Of a DNA stretch of 64,000 nucleotides, positions 23,370 through 36,479 are shown in pieces (position 1 is the first letter of the stretch; each line of letters opens with the position of its first letter). The notes below the pieces were generated by a model that did no database searches, was not told where the DNA came from, and was given only the letters and a program-made list of their open reading frames with translations. This DNA comes from Scatophagus argus (taxonomy: Eukaryota > Chordata > Actinopteri > Scatophagidae): the NCBI RefSeq assembly GCF_020382885.2, contig NC_058512.1, forward strand, positions 141,501 to 205,500. The letters are read 5' to 3'. The position numbers were made by a program, and so were the translations under genes.

Positions 23370-26300
23370 TCACAGCAGTGCACTCCTGGCATATGACAGC
23401 AGGCACAGTGATTGGTCAAATTCTGCCCGCAGCTCTGCCCAACCTGCCTCCAAACGGGAGGAGAGGCGGAGCAATGCTTCCATGGCAACAGAGTCCTGTG
23501 ACAACAAGCGCAGATGGAGCTGAAAAATTAAACAAAACCTGATGTCAAACAGGAAACTGAGAAAAGATTTTCACAGTAAAATTGGAAGAAATGATTGCCT
23601 CTGCTACACTCTGATTGGCTGACCTTCAGGAAAAGTGCCAGGTAAGCATGAGCCAGATCATAGTCCCGCCCACTGGCCAACATGCTGTCAATCATGTAAA
23701 TGAAGGCAAGCAGGAGGCTGCTGGCTCCGCCCCTCTCTGACGTCAGAGACGAGAGCTCGATGGAGATCGCCGCTGGCCCACAATCCTTCAGGAGCTGCAC
23801 GGGGCGATCGACTGCACAGAGAATTAATCCAACAAACCTTTTATTCGGTGTATAATGGATCATTTATGTCAACAATCAAACGTTAAATTCACATAAATCA
23901 AATGTGAAAAATTATAAGTTTCTCCTCCATTACAAGATGCAAAATCTTTTAGCCAAACAAACAAAATAAATTAATAAATGTGACGAAATGACATTTAGGA
24001 AAGAAATATCACTGAACGACAAGTTCTAAACAATAGACCGTAAGGGTTAGATAAGTAAAAATAAATGGAAACAGAACAAACCAACACTCACACGATCCAG
24101 ACTGGAGAGCCGATTCGAGCTCAGAGCTGAACTCCGACCTCTGAGACAACGAACCCCAACTCAGCACCTTCGACTGGACACAAACACCTGAGGTCAGCTG
24201 CGAGGTCAGCGAGCGCCAGCAGGATCAAACTGGATTTTAGGAATAAAAGATTTACCTGAGTGTCCTGTTCGGTTGCCACCGGCAACGTGAATCGAGGTAC
24301 AAGTCCAGGAAGTGTTGGCAGGAAGAAAGGAGCTGCAGCCGGAACAGCAGGGGGCGCTACAGGCTTATTCCTCCTCTACAAATAAAATATTCGATTTGTC
24401 AAACATACAAACAAACATGCTGGAGGACAAACTGACTCAGCTCAGACTCACCTTGATGATGTCCAGGTGCAGCAGACTTTTCCATCGAGACTCCGGCAGC
24501 AAAGAAAGAGTCACAAGCTCCGCCCCCAGCTGATCAGCTGACTTGTACGCATCATCAGGCTCCTCTGTGGCTTCTTGTTCTGACGCGTCCACTGTGACAC
24601 CTGGCAGCGTCTCCACCGCTGGTTCGTAGTCAACTGGGAGGGGACGCAGCCCCACAGGTCCACACAGACTCTTATTGGTCCTGAGGGAGAAGAGCTGCAC
24701 TGTGATTGGTTGCTGCAAGAGATCATCTGACAGAAACTCAAACAAATGATGATCTCATCAATATCATAAAAGGTCAATACAGGCTAACAGATTGGCTGCT
24801 CTAACACTGCCTTTGACTGAGTCAGATGGAACAAAATCCTGAAAGGTGATTGGTTCAGACCAGAGGTATACGCCCAGACTGTCGACATGAGCTGTTGCCA
24901 GGAAGTCGCCGGTCGGTGACATGGACACACCCACTGGTGCCATAGCAACCAGGAAACAGTCGACGAGACTAAACAGAGCAGAAAGTGTAGAAATAATAAC
25001 ATCAGCATTACAACGAAAGTAAACGATTAATAACGAATAATTATATTGAAAGTAGCATCGGTAATATCACAGTTTATGTTTCAGAGAGTGACAGATGAAA
25101 ATTTAAATTTAAGGTAAAACGAAAGAGAAAAAAGTGTTGGGGTCTCAGCAAGTTATCAGAACAGCAGAAAAGTTTGTTTCAGTGATCTGAATGCGTTCGA
25201 GATTTTCAAAATGAAGAAAATTAAAGTGTCAGTTTGTATATAAGCTCTGAAAGTTAGTTATCAGCTGAACTGTCAGCTAAAGAGATGAAGAGTGAGTAAC
25301 AAAAAGAAGGGAAGTGAATGAGGTGGAAAGTCCATCTTCCACTGAAAATGATGAATTAAAAAAAAGTTAAAGTGAATTAATTAAGTATAATAAAAATAAT
25401 TATTAATGAGCTGAAGGACAGTGGACTGTACCACTCTTACCATCCAGAGGGGAGATCCCAGGTACGAATAGTGCAGTCCATTGCCACAGTAACCAGCCAG
25501 CGACCATCAGGGCTGAACGTCTGAGGAAGAAAAAATAATATCAGCCTGAGATGTCCATTAGCATGCTAGTTTATACTGAACACCAATAGCAGGTTGTTAG
25601 TTGTGTTAGCTTTCCTGGACCCACCATGTCATTGATGCTGCCTTTGTGACCTGCAAACTTCCTGACGACCCGTCTGGTTTCTATGTCGACCACCAGCAGC
25701 GTAAAGTCATCCAGGGCTAATGCTAACATGCCGCTAGCATAAGATAAACAGAACAACACTGTCAGCTCTGCCTCTGTGTAGCACCATGCTAACTGTTAGC
25801 TACCTGGCTCTGTGTAGCATCATGATAACTGTTAGCTACCTGGCTCTGTGTAGCTTCATGCTAGCTGGTGCAGCATTTAGCTTCAGCTGCTCTTCCTGTT
25901 TCCTGGCCTTGAAGCGCCAGAACTTGAGCTGCCAATCAGAGCCTGCAGTGAGTGTCAGCTGATTGAGGGTGTCCGTGGCAACACCTCGCACCACCCCGCT
26001 GTGAGCTGTTACAGAGTGGGTGGAGTTAACAACAAACAGAGACACACACACACACACACATATACAGAATGGATCGATCACTGACAAGAACTGATATACA
26101 CACCTTTCTCATCATCACCATAGCAACCACGATGCAGGCCAGACTGCAAGTTGTAGACATCTACGCGGCCACAAGACAAACCAATCACAGCAAAGTTTCC
26201 ACAAGAAGTGATGTCAACAGCCTGTGATCCGAGACAGGAAATCGTGACATGTTAGGCGTGAGAGAGTGGGTGGAGGACAAACACAGTTGCAATGAGAGTG

Positions 26301-29300
26301 TTACCGTAGCAATGGCGTCCTTCAGAGTGACTGGTGGCTGCAGGTGGTGAGCTCCCATGGTACAACGCTGGTAGTTCCATGTGGTGGTTGCTAGGCGACC
26401 GCGATGACAGGCGACAATGCTGTCCCAGTCAGACTGCCGAGCAGCAGCTGTCAATCAACAGAGAGAAGGTGTAACTCTGTGCTGCTGTTTAAACATGACA
26501 TTTTTTCTATGGAGTTCTGTGTGGGTTGTGTCAGAGCGCCCACCAGAGGAGAACGCTGTGATGGCAGGAAGACGTAGCTCTTCATATGACAACCCCTTCT
26601 TCTTCCTCTGCTCTTTCTTTTTGTTGATGGAGCCTGCGCAAAAAACAGAAAATCTGATCTTTTGATGTTTTTCAGTAACAGCAGCATCAGAGAAGACAAA
26701 CATAAGACTGATCTGTGACATCTGATTGGCTGAGATGTTCTCTATCTGTTAAGCTCAAAAGAATCCATCGATCTAAAGATACAAAAAGTTAAATCAAAAC
26801 AAGCAGCTGCTGAACAAGAACCCCTCCATCTTCCTTCTTATTCAGTGACATTAAACAGGAATGGATGCAGAGCAAAAATACCACATTTTAAAAGCAGTAT
26901 CAGCAACATTCTGATTGGCTGTTACAATGGATACTACATCAAAACAGCAGCCTGTCACACAGTATTTCAGTTTGAGGCGAACTGACCGTGACCCAGGTTC
27001 TTATTGAAACGCTCGTGAACTGTGGAGAAAGACTGCAGTGTCCCGTCCTGACCTGCAGGGGCAAGAAAGTACACTAAAATATGTAAAGAATCTAAAAAAA
27101 TGGTAATTAGCAAGTGTCATTTCAACAGAAAAAAACATCAACATTAAAAGCAGACAAGCTGCCCAACATTCACTGTCATAAAATAACTAGATTAAAATAA
27201 ATGATGTTATACGCAGATGATGAAGGTGTTTATTTACCAGCACTGAGGACATTTTTTCCATCGTTACCATGGTGATGGATCGTGGTGGGTGGAGCACTGT
27301 GGCCCTGACGACTCCGCAGCAATCTGGCTCCACCCCCTTCCTGGTCAAATATCCACACCTGCAAAACAATCATCAACTCATTAACTTTTATTAGAGGAGA
27401 AGAAGTAAGTTTAGTAAAGGGATAAATAAACACAAACAAAATCAAAAGTGATCAGAAACATTTAATTACAAAAATACACACATTTAAATACTGAAAACAC
27501 ATTCCATGAAGAGTATGAAGGGCAATCAGAAATTGCCCTCTCACCTTTGTGGCTGTTTATCTGTTTTACCTTAATGGCGTTGTCGGCTCCATTCGAGACC
27601 AACAGCGGCTCTCCGTGAAGGAAAGTTGCCGCAGCAATGGCTGTGCTGTGAGCGTATCTCTGCTGAAGGACCAGCTGGCGCCGCTCCAGATCCCAGAATG
27701 CAATGTGGCCCTGAGGACTGCCAGACGCCAGGATAGGAGGACCGTCTGACGAAGGGGCAGAGTAAAGAAAAAAAACAATAATTCCAGTCTGATGGTGATA
27801 AAACTCTTTTAAGTGCGGCTTGACTGAGCTGCACCTTATCAATATAAACTGTAAAAAATGTCTGCATTTATCAAAACTCTTCACTCATTCACACAAAGAG
27901 TCAAGAGGATGCGTGTCCACTAACAGCAGCCAATAGAACACCCAAGCTTTAACATCATCAGCTTTGGGATGAACATAAACATCTGTCTAATGGAGACAGG
28001 AGACATGTGGGGACATGTCTCCAGCCGTCGTCCAGCCTATGGGGAGGATCCCTCGTCTGGTTTCCAGAAGGTGACGAACAGATGAGGCTTCAGAGCTACA
28101 CGTCTCCTATCAGGCTCTACGGGGACACACCTGAGCTGAGCCTAAGCCTGAGTGTGAGTCTGTCTCTGTTCTGTTGACAGACACAGCGCTTCTGCAGCAG
28201 ACAACCACCTGTACCTGTTCTGAAAGCGAGCGAGCTGATTGGTCCCCAGTCCTGCGTGAAGCTCATGAGCATCTCATCCAACCGAATGTTGTGAATGATG
28301 ATGCGACCTGTCGCCGTGCCAACACCAACCACATCGACTGCAGGACTCTGGAAAATAAAGTTTCAATTCAGTTATCATTTTGAATTCACTTTGAAATAAA
28401 AGCTCTGCATAAATTAAACGGACAGCGACGGGCCCTCAATGCCAACCCACCAACCAGAGGACATCTTGACTGAAAGTGTTAACGTGTAGACGAACCTAAC
28501 AGTATGTTTGTTCAGTGAAATACATTTGAAGTTTTTCTAAATGTAAAAATGTGAAAAACTAAAACAAATGGTTGAAGTGCTAGAAGCAAAGGCAACCGGA
28601 TCGTTAGTCATTAGGGTCACATGAGGGATGGTGCAAATGGGTTAAATGGTTAAACCGTCCGGGGAGGGAACTCTTTGTCACATCGATGGCTTAAGAGAGG
28701 TGTGAAAGAGGCCATCTATGTCCAGATAGAACATCCTTTGTTGAACAGAGGTGATGGCTTAAGACAACTTTTTTCAGGCACCTCAACGACCATCAAGACC
28801 ACCCCCAAGGTGCCAACCCCACCAGAGGTTAAACACCTGGAATTCCCCATCAGTCAGAACTGAAGAGTCCTTTCGGATGAGAGGTGAAACGTCTTCAACA
28901 GCCTAAAAGATTTCTGGTCGCCTTCGCTTTTAGCACTTCGACTACCACAACCCAAATGACTAAGAACCTGCATCAACATCAAACAAACGGTCTGTCCTAA
29001 AACTAAAGTTGACTTTGAATACTTTGAGTAAAATCCCATTGGCCCATATTATCTGACAGCGAGTGACGGACCCCTACTGACCTGCTGCAGAACAGTGACT
29101 CCTGCTGACCAGCCAGGGAAGGTAAACAACAGCTTACTGAAAACACAAAAAGGGTTAGTTAAAAAAGAAAACAACAATAATCACGTCCATAACAATCATA
29201 ACGTTGAGAAGCTGAATTCATGAGCTCAAAGTGCAGATCAACATTAAATTTTTTACAGCACAGAGCTTTGACATTTGAAGCTCTGTAGGTCAGATGTGTT

Positions 29301-31189
29301 TGGTTTATATCATGTTGTTCCTGCATTTAACAAATGAGACGCTTCAAGTTTAAGTGGCAGCTTCAAAAAACTGGAGGAATTAAAACTGAACTCTGCCATT
29401 AAGAAGCCCCAACCCTGTCAGACTGAGCCAAGTGCTGAACCTTCCCTTCTGGACTGTAGAGAGTCATTAGCCTGAATGCTAACATGCTAACCTGGTCTTG
29501 ATGTTCCAGAGTTGCAGTGCACCCTGGGAACTACCCAGCAGCACCTTGTTCAGGTAGGTGCTGGGGTGCATCATGGCCGACACGTCAAAGGAGGTAGGGT
29601 CAAACTGCAGCCGCAGGTAAATGTCTGAGAGAGAAAGCAAGGCATGATGGGTACCAGGAGAGGTACAATAAAGAAACAGGTGAAAGTAAGTGCCCCCTTA
29701 CCCCCTCCCTGGACATCCCACACAATGACATCACCGCCACTGTCAGCAGAGATCAGCTGATCACCCAGAGGAAGCAGCAGACGCACTTCCTGTTTGTGTC
29801 CTTGATAACACATCACCACCTGTACAGTGAGCAAACAGGGTCAAAATACTCCTTCTTTATATAGATATTTAGATAATTTCATTTCTTTGTTCTTTGACTT
29901 TTTCTAAATTTTGAAAGAAAAAAATTGTCTGATTGAGTGGATTTTTGAGTTGGAACAAAAACTAAAAGAAATAAAAGAGATTAAGGATGACAAAAAACAC
30001 AACAAATCATTAAAAAAAACAAATAAAAGCACAAAACATAAAAACAGAAACATTTTCAAAAATTATTTTTTAAAAGACAGCATTTTTGCTTGCTTTTATT
30101 ACATTTATTTCAGTTTGTTCAAATTTCAAAAAGTCAAATTAAAATAAACATGAGATGGAATCAAACACTGAAAGCCTTTTTAAAACAAGAGAAGAAATGT
30201 TTGTAAATGTTTTCAAATAAAGTCTTTGAACCTCTTTGTTCCTGGCGAAGGCGCTGATGAGTCGTCCAGCGGCGGCGAACACCAACATCCTGTCTGCTGC
30301 CACACAGCTGATGTCATCTGTAAGGCTGTTACCTAGGCAACCACCACATTGCATCACAACACAGCAGCCAATCAGAGAGTAGGTCTCTAATTACCTTCAG
30401 AAGTTAGTCTGTAAATATTTAAATCTACTCACTGACAGCGACAATCCCCAACCTGTTCACCTGAAAGGAAGCAGGAGATCAATTCATCAATACACCAATC
30501 AACTGGTCCCATATGTGCACTCTGTGACTGCAGTAAAGAAGCTCAGTGGATCCTCCTGCTGACCCGTTCTGATCTGAGATCAGCAGAGACTGTCTGTCCA
30601 GCAACACACACACACACACACACAAGCTAACGTCTAACTGAAGTTCTCACTGAGAGCCTCCAGGTGTTTCAGCAAAGACGTCTGTCCACCATTAAACACC
30701 TGAACAACATGAAGGCGGACCGGGGGGGGGGGCAGAGAGAGACAGGTGTGTGACAGTCTGAACCCTGTGGACGAGTTCAACACTAAAATCTTTACCTAAG
30801 ACGTGTACGTGACGTTCCCCACACGTCATCATACGTCATATTACGCTGATTCTGCTCATACTCAGAAAATAAACTGAGGACATGACCGGAAATGAAGCGT
30901 GAGTTTCCTCCACAAGATTAGCCGATATTAATATATTGACGGTCTGTACGGAGGCCGTCAGAGGACAAACACGTGAATGCAGAAACACGTTTGTCTCAGG
31001 GGAACATAAACAACACTCAAACAAGTCCAATCAAGTACTTACATTGTACGTGTGGAAACATTTACCGACCGCCGTCACGACGTAGAACTCTCGGTGCTTT
31101 TTGTGGTACCTGATCGCGTGCGGCACGTGGTTGCAATAAAGTCCCAGAACCCGGAAGCCGGCGAACAAAGAGCTCCCGGCACCCGCCAT
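23370..31189 (-). CDS. wdr36: WD repeat protein 36 (UTP21), SSU processome
   Basis: Nucleolar U3 snoRNP/SSU processome component for 18S rRNA maturation. Minus-strand exons, 5' to 3': 31189-31043, 30460-30433, 30332-30232, 29819-29702, 29624-29492, 29136-29082, 28347-28215, 27745-27570, 27358-27238, 27052-26987, 26633-26544, 26447-26305, 26221-26104, 26005-25840, 25733-25625, 25520-25441, 24968-24861, 24680-24452, 24375-24256, 24173-24092, 23811-23624, 23519-23370. They give 886 aa with phases that agree at every junction. WDR36 landmarks include FAGFRVLGLYCNHVPHAIR, GHIAFWDLE, SNGADNAIKVWIFD and TLSLLPESRW; the C-terminal Utp21 domain ends in ARSALL. The two beta-propellers fill about residues 20-600. 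Human WDR36 has an extra N-terminal extension in its long form. One donor (25840) sits in a tandemly duplicated 36-bp unit. The stop codon abuts a CA repeat. Confidence 0.97.
25763..25875. repeat. 36-bp tandem repeat across a wdr36 donor
   Basis: A unit of about 36 bp (containing GGCTCTGTGTAGC, a CATGNTAACT-like part and GTTAGCTAC) occurs about three times. The copy nearest the exon carries the donor used at 25839/25840. The next copy repeats the same GCCAG/GTAGCT boundary in the intron. Confidence 0.75.
28568..28980. repeat. Inverted-repeat element, possibly Penelope-like, copy 2
   Basis: The ends are imperfect inverted repeats: GAAGTGCTAGAAGCAAAGGC near 28576 and GCCTTCGCTTTTAGCACTTC near 28920-28940. 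Plus-strand translation inside gives RGVKEAIYVQIEHPLLNRG followed by GLRQLF. I associate this with the C-terminal region next to the GIY-YIG part of fish Penelope-like retroelements. The 3' half matches the copy at 6.4 kb. It lies in the wdr36 intron between exons ending at 29082 and starting at 28347. Confidence 0.55.
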
Positions 31190-32250
31190 ATCACGTAGCA
31201 GCGGAAGATTTTACCGGATAAAAGAACCTGAACACGAACAGGCGAACCGCAGAGACGGAGCCGAATCGAGACGAGAGAGAAAACACGTGAGGGGGCCGAG
31301 GAACTGAGACCGACTGGAAACAACCAACACCAACGAGGAGGTTCCGGCTGTGACTATAGCAGAAACATACATGAATGTGTGATTATATGAAAAAGATTCA
31401 GAGAATAACTTAAACAAAAAATAAAAAAATATTAGTACCAATAAAGACAAACAAAACAAGAAACAGAAAATAGATACAAATACTATCAATAATGAATATA
31501 ATACATAAAATAATCTGATACCAAAAAATACCCTGGACTGTCACAAACAAAGCAAATTAAATATTTAGCTGAGCTGCATGAAACTGGATGATGCTAATGC
31601 TGTAAACATCAATCTGTCAGTGCTTTTCCTTTGGGCGCCGGTGTGGGCTGGTACACCTGGACAGGTAGTCAGTTCATCGGAAGTAAACAATGTTTTGATT
31701 TGTCACAAATAATAAAACAACGATTTTCAGTGATATAAAGCTTGCTGTGTATTTACAGTATTTGAACAAAGCAAAACAAACTGATAGATTTATTGACAAT
31801 TTGACTGCTGTGGGATTCATAGACTTAAACTTCACTGATCCCTTCGGGGTGACTCTCTCAGGGGAACTGAATTTCCAGCAGCTTATGAAAGGAGAAGCAG
31901 CACACAGGGCAGATTGCAAACAACAAACAGCAACTGTTTGCAAACAGGTATAATAAGAAGATACACGAAGATAATAAGAAAGATAAGTTATTGCACAGTG
32001 AGTGGCTCCACTCCTTCCCTTCTTTCCTCTGTCCCCGCTTGTACCCGATTTCCTCCTCCTCCCCCCAAGTGAGGAGCTGTAGGGCCTGATGGCATGAGGG
32101 ACAAAGAAGGTCCAAGTCTGTTGGTCCTTCACATAGCATTCATATGAAGTATCTGATGTTTGTTGATAAAGTGAACAGGCAACATCACCTCCACACTGAC
32201 TGCTGATTTTATTTCAAATCAAAACAAACTTACAGCAGCTTCCTTGTTTC
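31190..32250. other. wdr36 5' flank and gap to slc25a46
   Basis: No host coding exon is seen. The wdr36 promoter should lie just above 31189; CCGGAAG-like and CpG-containing sequence is present at about 31150-31330 but no start site can be fixed. The remainder is a LINE-like remnant (separate entry) and AT-rich sequence. Confidence 0.5.
31680..32145 (-). mobile_element. LINE 3' end remnant
   Basis: The minus strand near 32110-32060 reads TFFVPHAIRPYSSSL, which resembles the extreme C-terminus of fish LINE reverse-transcriptase ORFs. It is followed by a stretch of 3'UTR-like sequence with ATCCCTTCGGGG-type motifs read on the plus strand at about 31838. Only the 3' end is present. Clade not assigned. 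Confidence 0.45.
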
Positions 32251-32261
32251 AGAAGAAAATC

Positions 32262-32267
32262 TTTATT
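32262..32267 (-). terminator. slc25a46: Candidate slc25a46 poly(A) signal
   Basis: TTTATT on the plus strand reads AATAAA for the minus-strand gene, about 1 kb past the stop at 33265. Other candidates lie nearer (near 32370, 32398 and 32427), so the choice is uncertain. Confidence 0.4.
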
Positions 32268-33078
32268 TTGCAAAGCTTCAACATTACAACAAAATCAGAA
32301 TAAATACAGACTGATGTGAACATCTGTTATTTCAAGATTTCATTTTTTCAGACTTGAAACATTTTGGCTTTTATTTCCAAATGTGCAGTCTCTGATTAAT
32401 TTATTCTTCACTGATTTAATTTAAATATTTATTAATCACATATAATTTAATCTTAATCTTCATTTCTTTGAATACACAGAACTCATATTTTTACAACTTT
32501 ATACAAATAAAAAGTAGTTTTTGTTGGCTCACCAAGTTCTCTCTGTAGGTGTTCTTGAGTATCGACACACACCTGCAGCTGCAGGCGACCAATCAGCTTT
32601 CAGTATTTCAACACAAACAGAATATTATTTCTACCACAGAATCATGAGTTCATGCTGGAGCAGGAAGTTACACTACGCTTCCATGGTTACACACGACCAT
32701 CACAACATTATTGTTTGGCAGAGAGTGACATCAGGAAGTGACACAAACTTTCAAAATAAATCAGACCTGGGCTGCAGTCGAGTTGTTTTTGTTCCTGAAT
32801 GCGTTTCACGGTCGTCGACAGAAAACGTGCTGAAGTCAGGTGACGGCGCTCAGATGTTCATTCACACTCAGCTGAGTAGAAAGAAACCTGAGCCAACAGA
32901 CCGTCAGAACGCAGCTCTGGCTAACAGGCTAACAGTTTACCTCCCAGTCTGTGCTAAGCTAAGCTAAACATGACTGAAGTGTTTACACTGTGACCACCGA
33001 AGTCAGCTGAAAGGAGGTGAAGCGCCTGACACTTCCTGGTGGTTGTTATGGTGTTTTCTGAGCTCAACATATCATTCA

Positions 33079-33079
33079 T

Positions 33080-33121
<42 letters not shown>
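33079..33121. repeat. (GT)n microsatellite in slc25a46 3'UTR
   Basis: About 20 GT units, transcribed as (CA)n in the slc25a46 3'UTR if the distal poly(A) site is used. Confidence 0.85.
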
Positions 33122-33122
<1 letters not shown>

Positions 33123-33264
33123 TCATTCCTGACATCACTTCATGTTTTGGTCAGAGAGAAAACGTCGTCAGGTGCGGCATTAATCTGTCGTACACAGTAG
33201 GGGTGAACTGATGTGACCACTGTACAGGAAGTGATGCTGTGTGGTCTCTATGGTAACACAACCT

Positions 33265-36200
33265 CTAGCTGGCCCCTCGTTCCAGCAGCAGCAGCCTCAG
33301 CAGAGTCCTGGCTGCGGCCAGTAGCGCTCCGTGCAACGCGTATTGCGCCGTCAACGCCCCGAAGCCACGATAAAACCCGGCCACACCCTCCTTGCGGCGG
33401 ATGGCGTGGAGGCAGTCGGAGAACCCGTCATACTGCGTGTTGACGGGAAGGACCAGGGGGCTGCCGCCATTTCCCACAGCAACCACACCGTCAGTGGCGT
33501 CGATGATGGTGCGTGTACCCTGTAGGCCGAGGCGGTGCAGCGCCGTCTCCAGAGGAAACAGCACGATGTCGGCCACCAGAGATCCCGCCCACGCCGCCGC
33601 CAGCTCGGGGAAGTAGGTGTCCAGAGGGTTGTTGGAGTCCGCCCGCTGCTTCCTGCCCCACTGGTGCAGCCACAGTGCTACTCGCTGGACGGAGGTGGCG
33701 ATGGCGTACCGCAGGACAGCGTGCGAAGCGGCAGGAAGCAGCAGAGAGCTGAGAGGAAGCAGACGACGACTGTGAGGAGCCCCGACACCCAACAACCGAG
33801 TCAAACCTTCACGGACACAGTCGAGCAAACCGGAGGACGAGTCGTCACGGACAATCTCACTCTGTGGAGACATGAGAGGAAACCGCCGTTAGCAACAAAC
33901 GCATGTGCAGGTTCTGTTGACTGTTCACTGCGTGTTTTCTGTTCTCCTGTAAACTGACTACCACACGTCCACATTTTAACGCTGAACGACAGACGACCTC
34001 ATGCTGAATAAAATCAGCCTGAAGCTTCTGTCTGAATGTTCATACACACACTTTAAACTGATGTCTGACCAGTAATCAATAATTCAGTGTGACCTGGACA
34101 GTCTCGATGAGGCTGGCGCAGTAAAAGGGAAGAGCCACCACAGCTGTTAACCTGCCGGCGACACACACACACACATACACACAGAGTCATATTAAACACA
34201 CAGAAGAAGAAGAAGAAGGAGCTCAGTCAGTCAGTAGAAGAAGAAGTGAACTGACCCTTTCAGCAGTAAATGTCCAGCCAGCTGTTTCCACGTCCACCTG
34301 TGAGGAAGCTCCCTGCACACAGAACAACACTAAGTAATACTGCAGTAATACCACAGTGATACTACATTACAGGGTGTAGTGTCAGTGGTCACCGTGGCAA
34401 TGGTGTGAACTCGCTGATGACGCCCTCAGCTCCCAGCGTGATGCCATGAACGATGAAGGTACTGCCCATCCCCTTCCACAGAGCCTTCACGCCCTGAGCA
34501 GCAGGTTATTGATACCCAATCACAATGACTGATTTTCAATACGAGACTATCATGCAACATAATCAGATATTTTCATACTGAATCAGAGTTGATTTCCTGT
34601 TTTATGTTTCTGTTATAAAATATGATTTGTTGCTACCTGAGCCTTGGTGATGGTGTACATGACAGCGACAGCGCTGAATGGGGTCAGGTGGTAACATCGG
34701 GCGTGGTAGTTCACCTGAAACAACCATCCAATCAGAGAGTGGCAAAAAGAGATAAAAAGGAACAAAGCACCGATGATCAAAGTTTAGTGGATTTCTTACA
34801 AAGCATGAATGTTTTATCTAACAGCTGACTGATGAGAGGAAAAACACTGCAATGATCCTTTAATGCCTCACATTTAAATTAATTTCAGCTGAATCAAAGT
34901 AAAAAGCACTCAGACACAAAATCCATCGGTAGTTATTGATCAGATATTGATAGGAAGGTGAGCTGATACCTGACACTGTCGGCGGAAGACGATGCAGGGA
35001 TGAGCGAGGACGTTCTCAGTGAATAGACTGCAGGCAGACAGGCAGGCAGACAGACAGGTTTTTTTAGTGAAGGCCTGCAGCTATTGATCACTTCATAGAG
35101 TATTTCACTGCTTATGAATGAGTGATCAGATATGAAATACTTTTGCCTTATTGAAGATCAACAATAAATGTACACAGGGGAAAATAAGACGTGTGTCTCT
35201 GCAGTGAGCTGAGTCGGCGGGTGGAGGAAAACCGTCAGCAAAGTCCATGACCAGCGTTACCATCAGCTCGGAAGACTTTAAGACTTTAAGACCTGAGCTG
35301 TTCAGAAGTTCAGAACTTTGTGTGGGAAGTTTGCCTGTTTCAGGCCGCGTGTTTGCATCTGTAACGATTACAAATGATAGGCCACAGCCGGTGACTAAGA
35401 AGGTTCAGGTGAGTGAGATATATGTATATATGTACACAGACAGGAAATTATTTCCAACCTGACCAGCCCGATTCCAAAACCTGCAAATCGATTCAGCTGC
35501 TCTGCAAGAACAAGACAAAAATCATCACTGATACAACCATTAAACAGAAAAACACAAACCTCTTTGAAACAGCAATTTCTGTTTTGTATTTTTTTTCTGC
35601 TTTTCGTTTTCGTGTGAAGAATTCTGAAAATTATTTTGTTACAAAAAAATAAGTGAGATGTTGAAGACAAAAACGTGTGTTTGTTCCAATGATGAAATGT
35701 TCCAAAAAAGACTCAAAATAAAATAATGAGATAGTGAAGACAAAACTGACTCGCTGCTCGGCGGCTTTTACTAAAAAAGTCAAGACTGCTCAGGGGTATT
35801 TTCATGTAATTCCAAACTTTACGTTAGTTTTAAACTGAAAAAATAGCAACAACGCAAATTAAAAGTTAAAAACAGTTGGCTTCGTTAGCTGGCATAATCC
35901 ATGTATTTCAAAAGTTATCTTCTATGATTTACAGTTAGCCTGCAAGCTTCCGAGCAGGTGCCGCGGTCTCCCTTCAGGGTCTGCTATGGACATATTAGCC
36001 TGCTAGGTGATTTTCCGTCTGTTAGCAATGTAGCTGCTAGCTTGTTCAATCCACTCCTCGTCATTAGCTTGACAGCTAACATGTCACCCTGACATAAACA
36101 GTAACAGAGATTTAATGACGCTGTTAGCCTGCCCTGTTTACTTCATATTGTAACACTTGCCTGCCAGCAACCCATCCTCCGTCCCTCCCCATCGACCTAC

Positions 36201-36468
36201 CAGCAGGCGGGACGGCCGGCTGTGGAACATCCCAGCCGCCTGCGGCTCCAGGACCGCCGGGATCCAGCGACTCGTCATACTGAGGAGTACGCTCTCCGTG
36301 GTGCAGGTTGCGGCTACCGGGAATGTCCGGTGGCGTGGTGACCCAGTGGTGGTGCTGAAGCTCCGCGGGCCCCCCGGCGCTTCTGACCGGGTAACTGACT
36401 CCGTACAGCGGGTCGTCGCGGCCGCGGTAGCCGAGCCCGTCGAAGCTGTCCGGCCGCCTGGAGGCCAT
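33265..36468 (-). CDS. slc25a46: Mitochondrial solute carrier family 25 member 46
   Basis: Outer mitochondrial membrane protein of the carrier family that acts in mitochondrial dynamics and lipid/MICOS contacts rather than as a proven transporter. Minus-strand exons, 5' to 3': 36468-36201, 35501-35459, 35027-34970, 34714-34637, 34493-34393, 34312-34256, 34151-34094, 33861-33265. They give 419 aa; human is 418. The start is the ATG at 36468 ([19 protein letters not shown]). The N-terminal cytosolic part contains [18 protein letters not shown], the family signature. The junction [20 protein letters not shown] rebuilds correctly across exons 1-3. Carrier-fold segments follow, with YPLET-type signature altered to [20 protein letters not shown], as in the human protein. 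The C-terminus ends [10 protein letters not shown]. The large last exon encodes almost half the protein. Confidence 0.97.
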
Positions 36469-36479
36469 CACAGGATCGG

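Noticed and set aside
31674-32139. Two long minus-strand open frames (152 and 93 codons)
   Set aside because: They are frames of a LINE 3' remnant, not a host gene.
32521-32967. 148-codon plus-strand open frame
   Set aside because: Lies in the presumed slc25a46 3'UTR in antisense, with no recognisable domain.
33535-33957. 140-codon plus-strand open frame
   Set aside because: Antisense of the large last exon of slc25a46.
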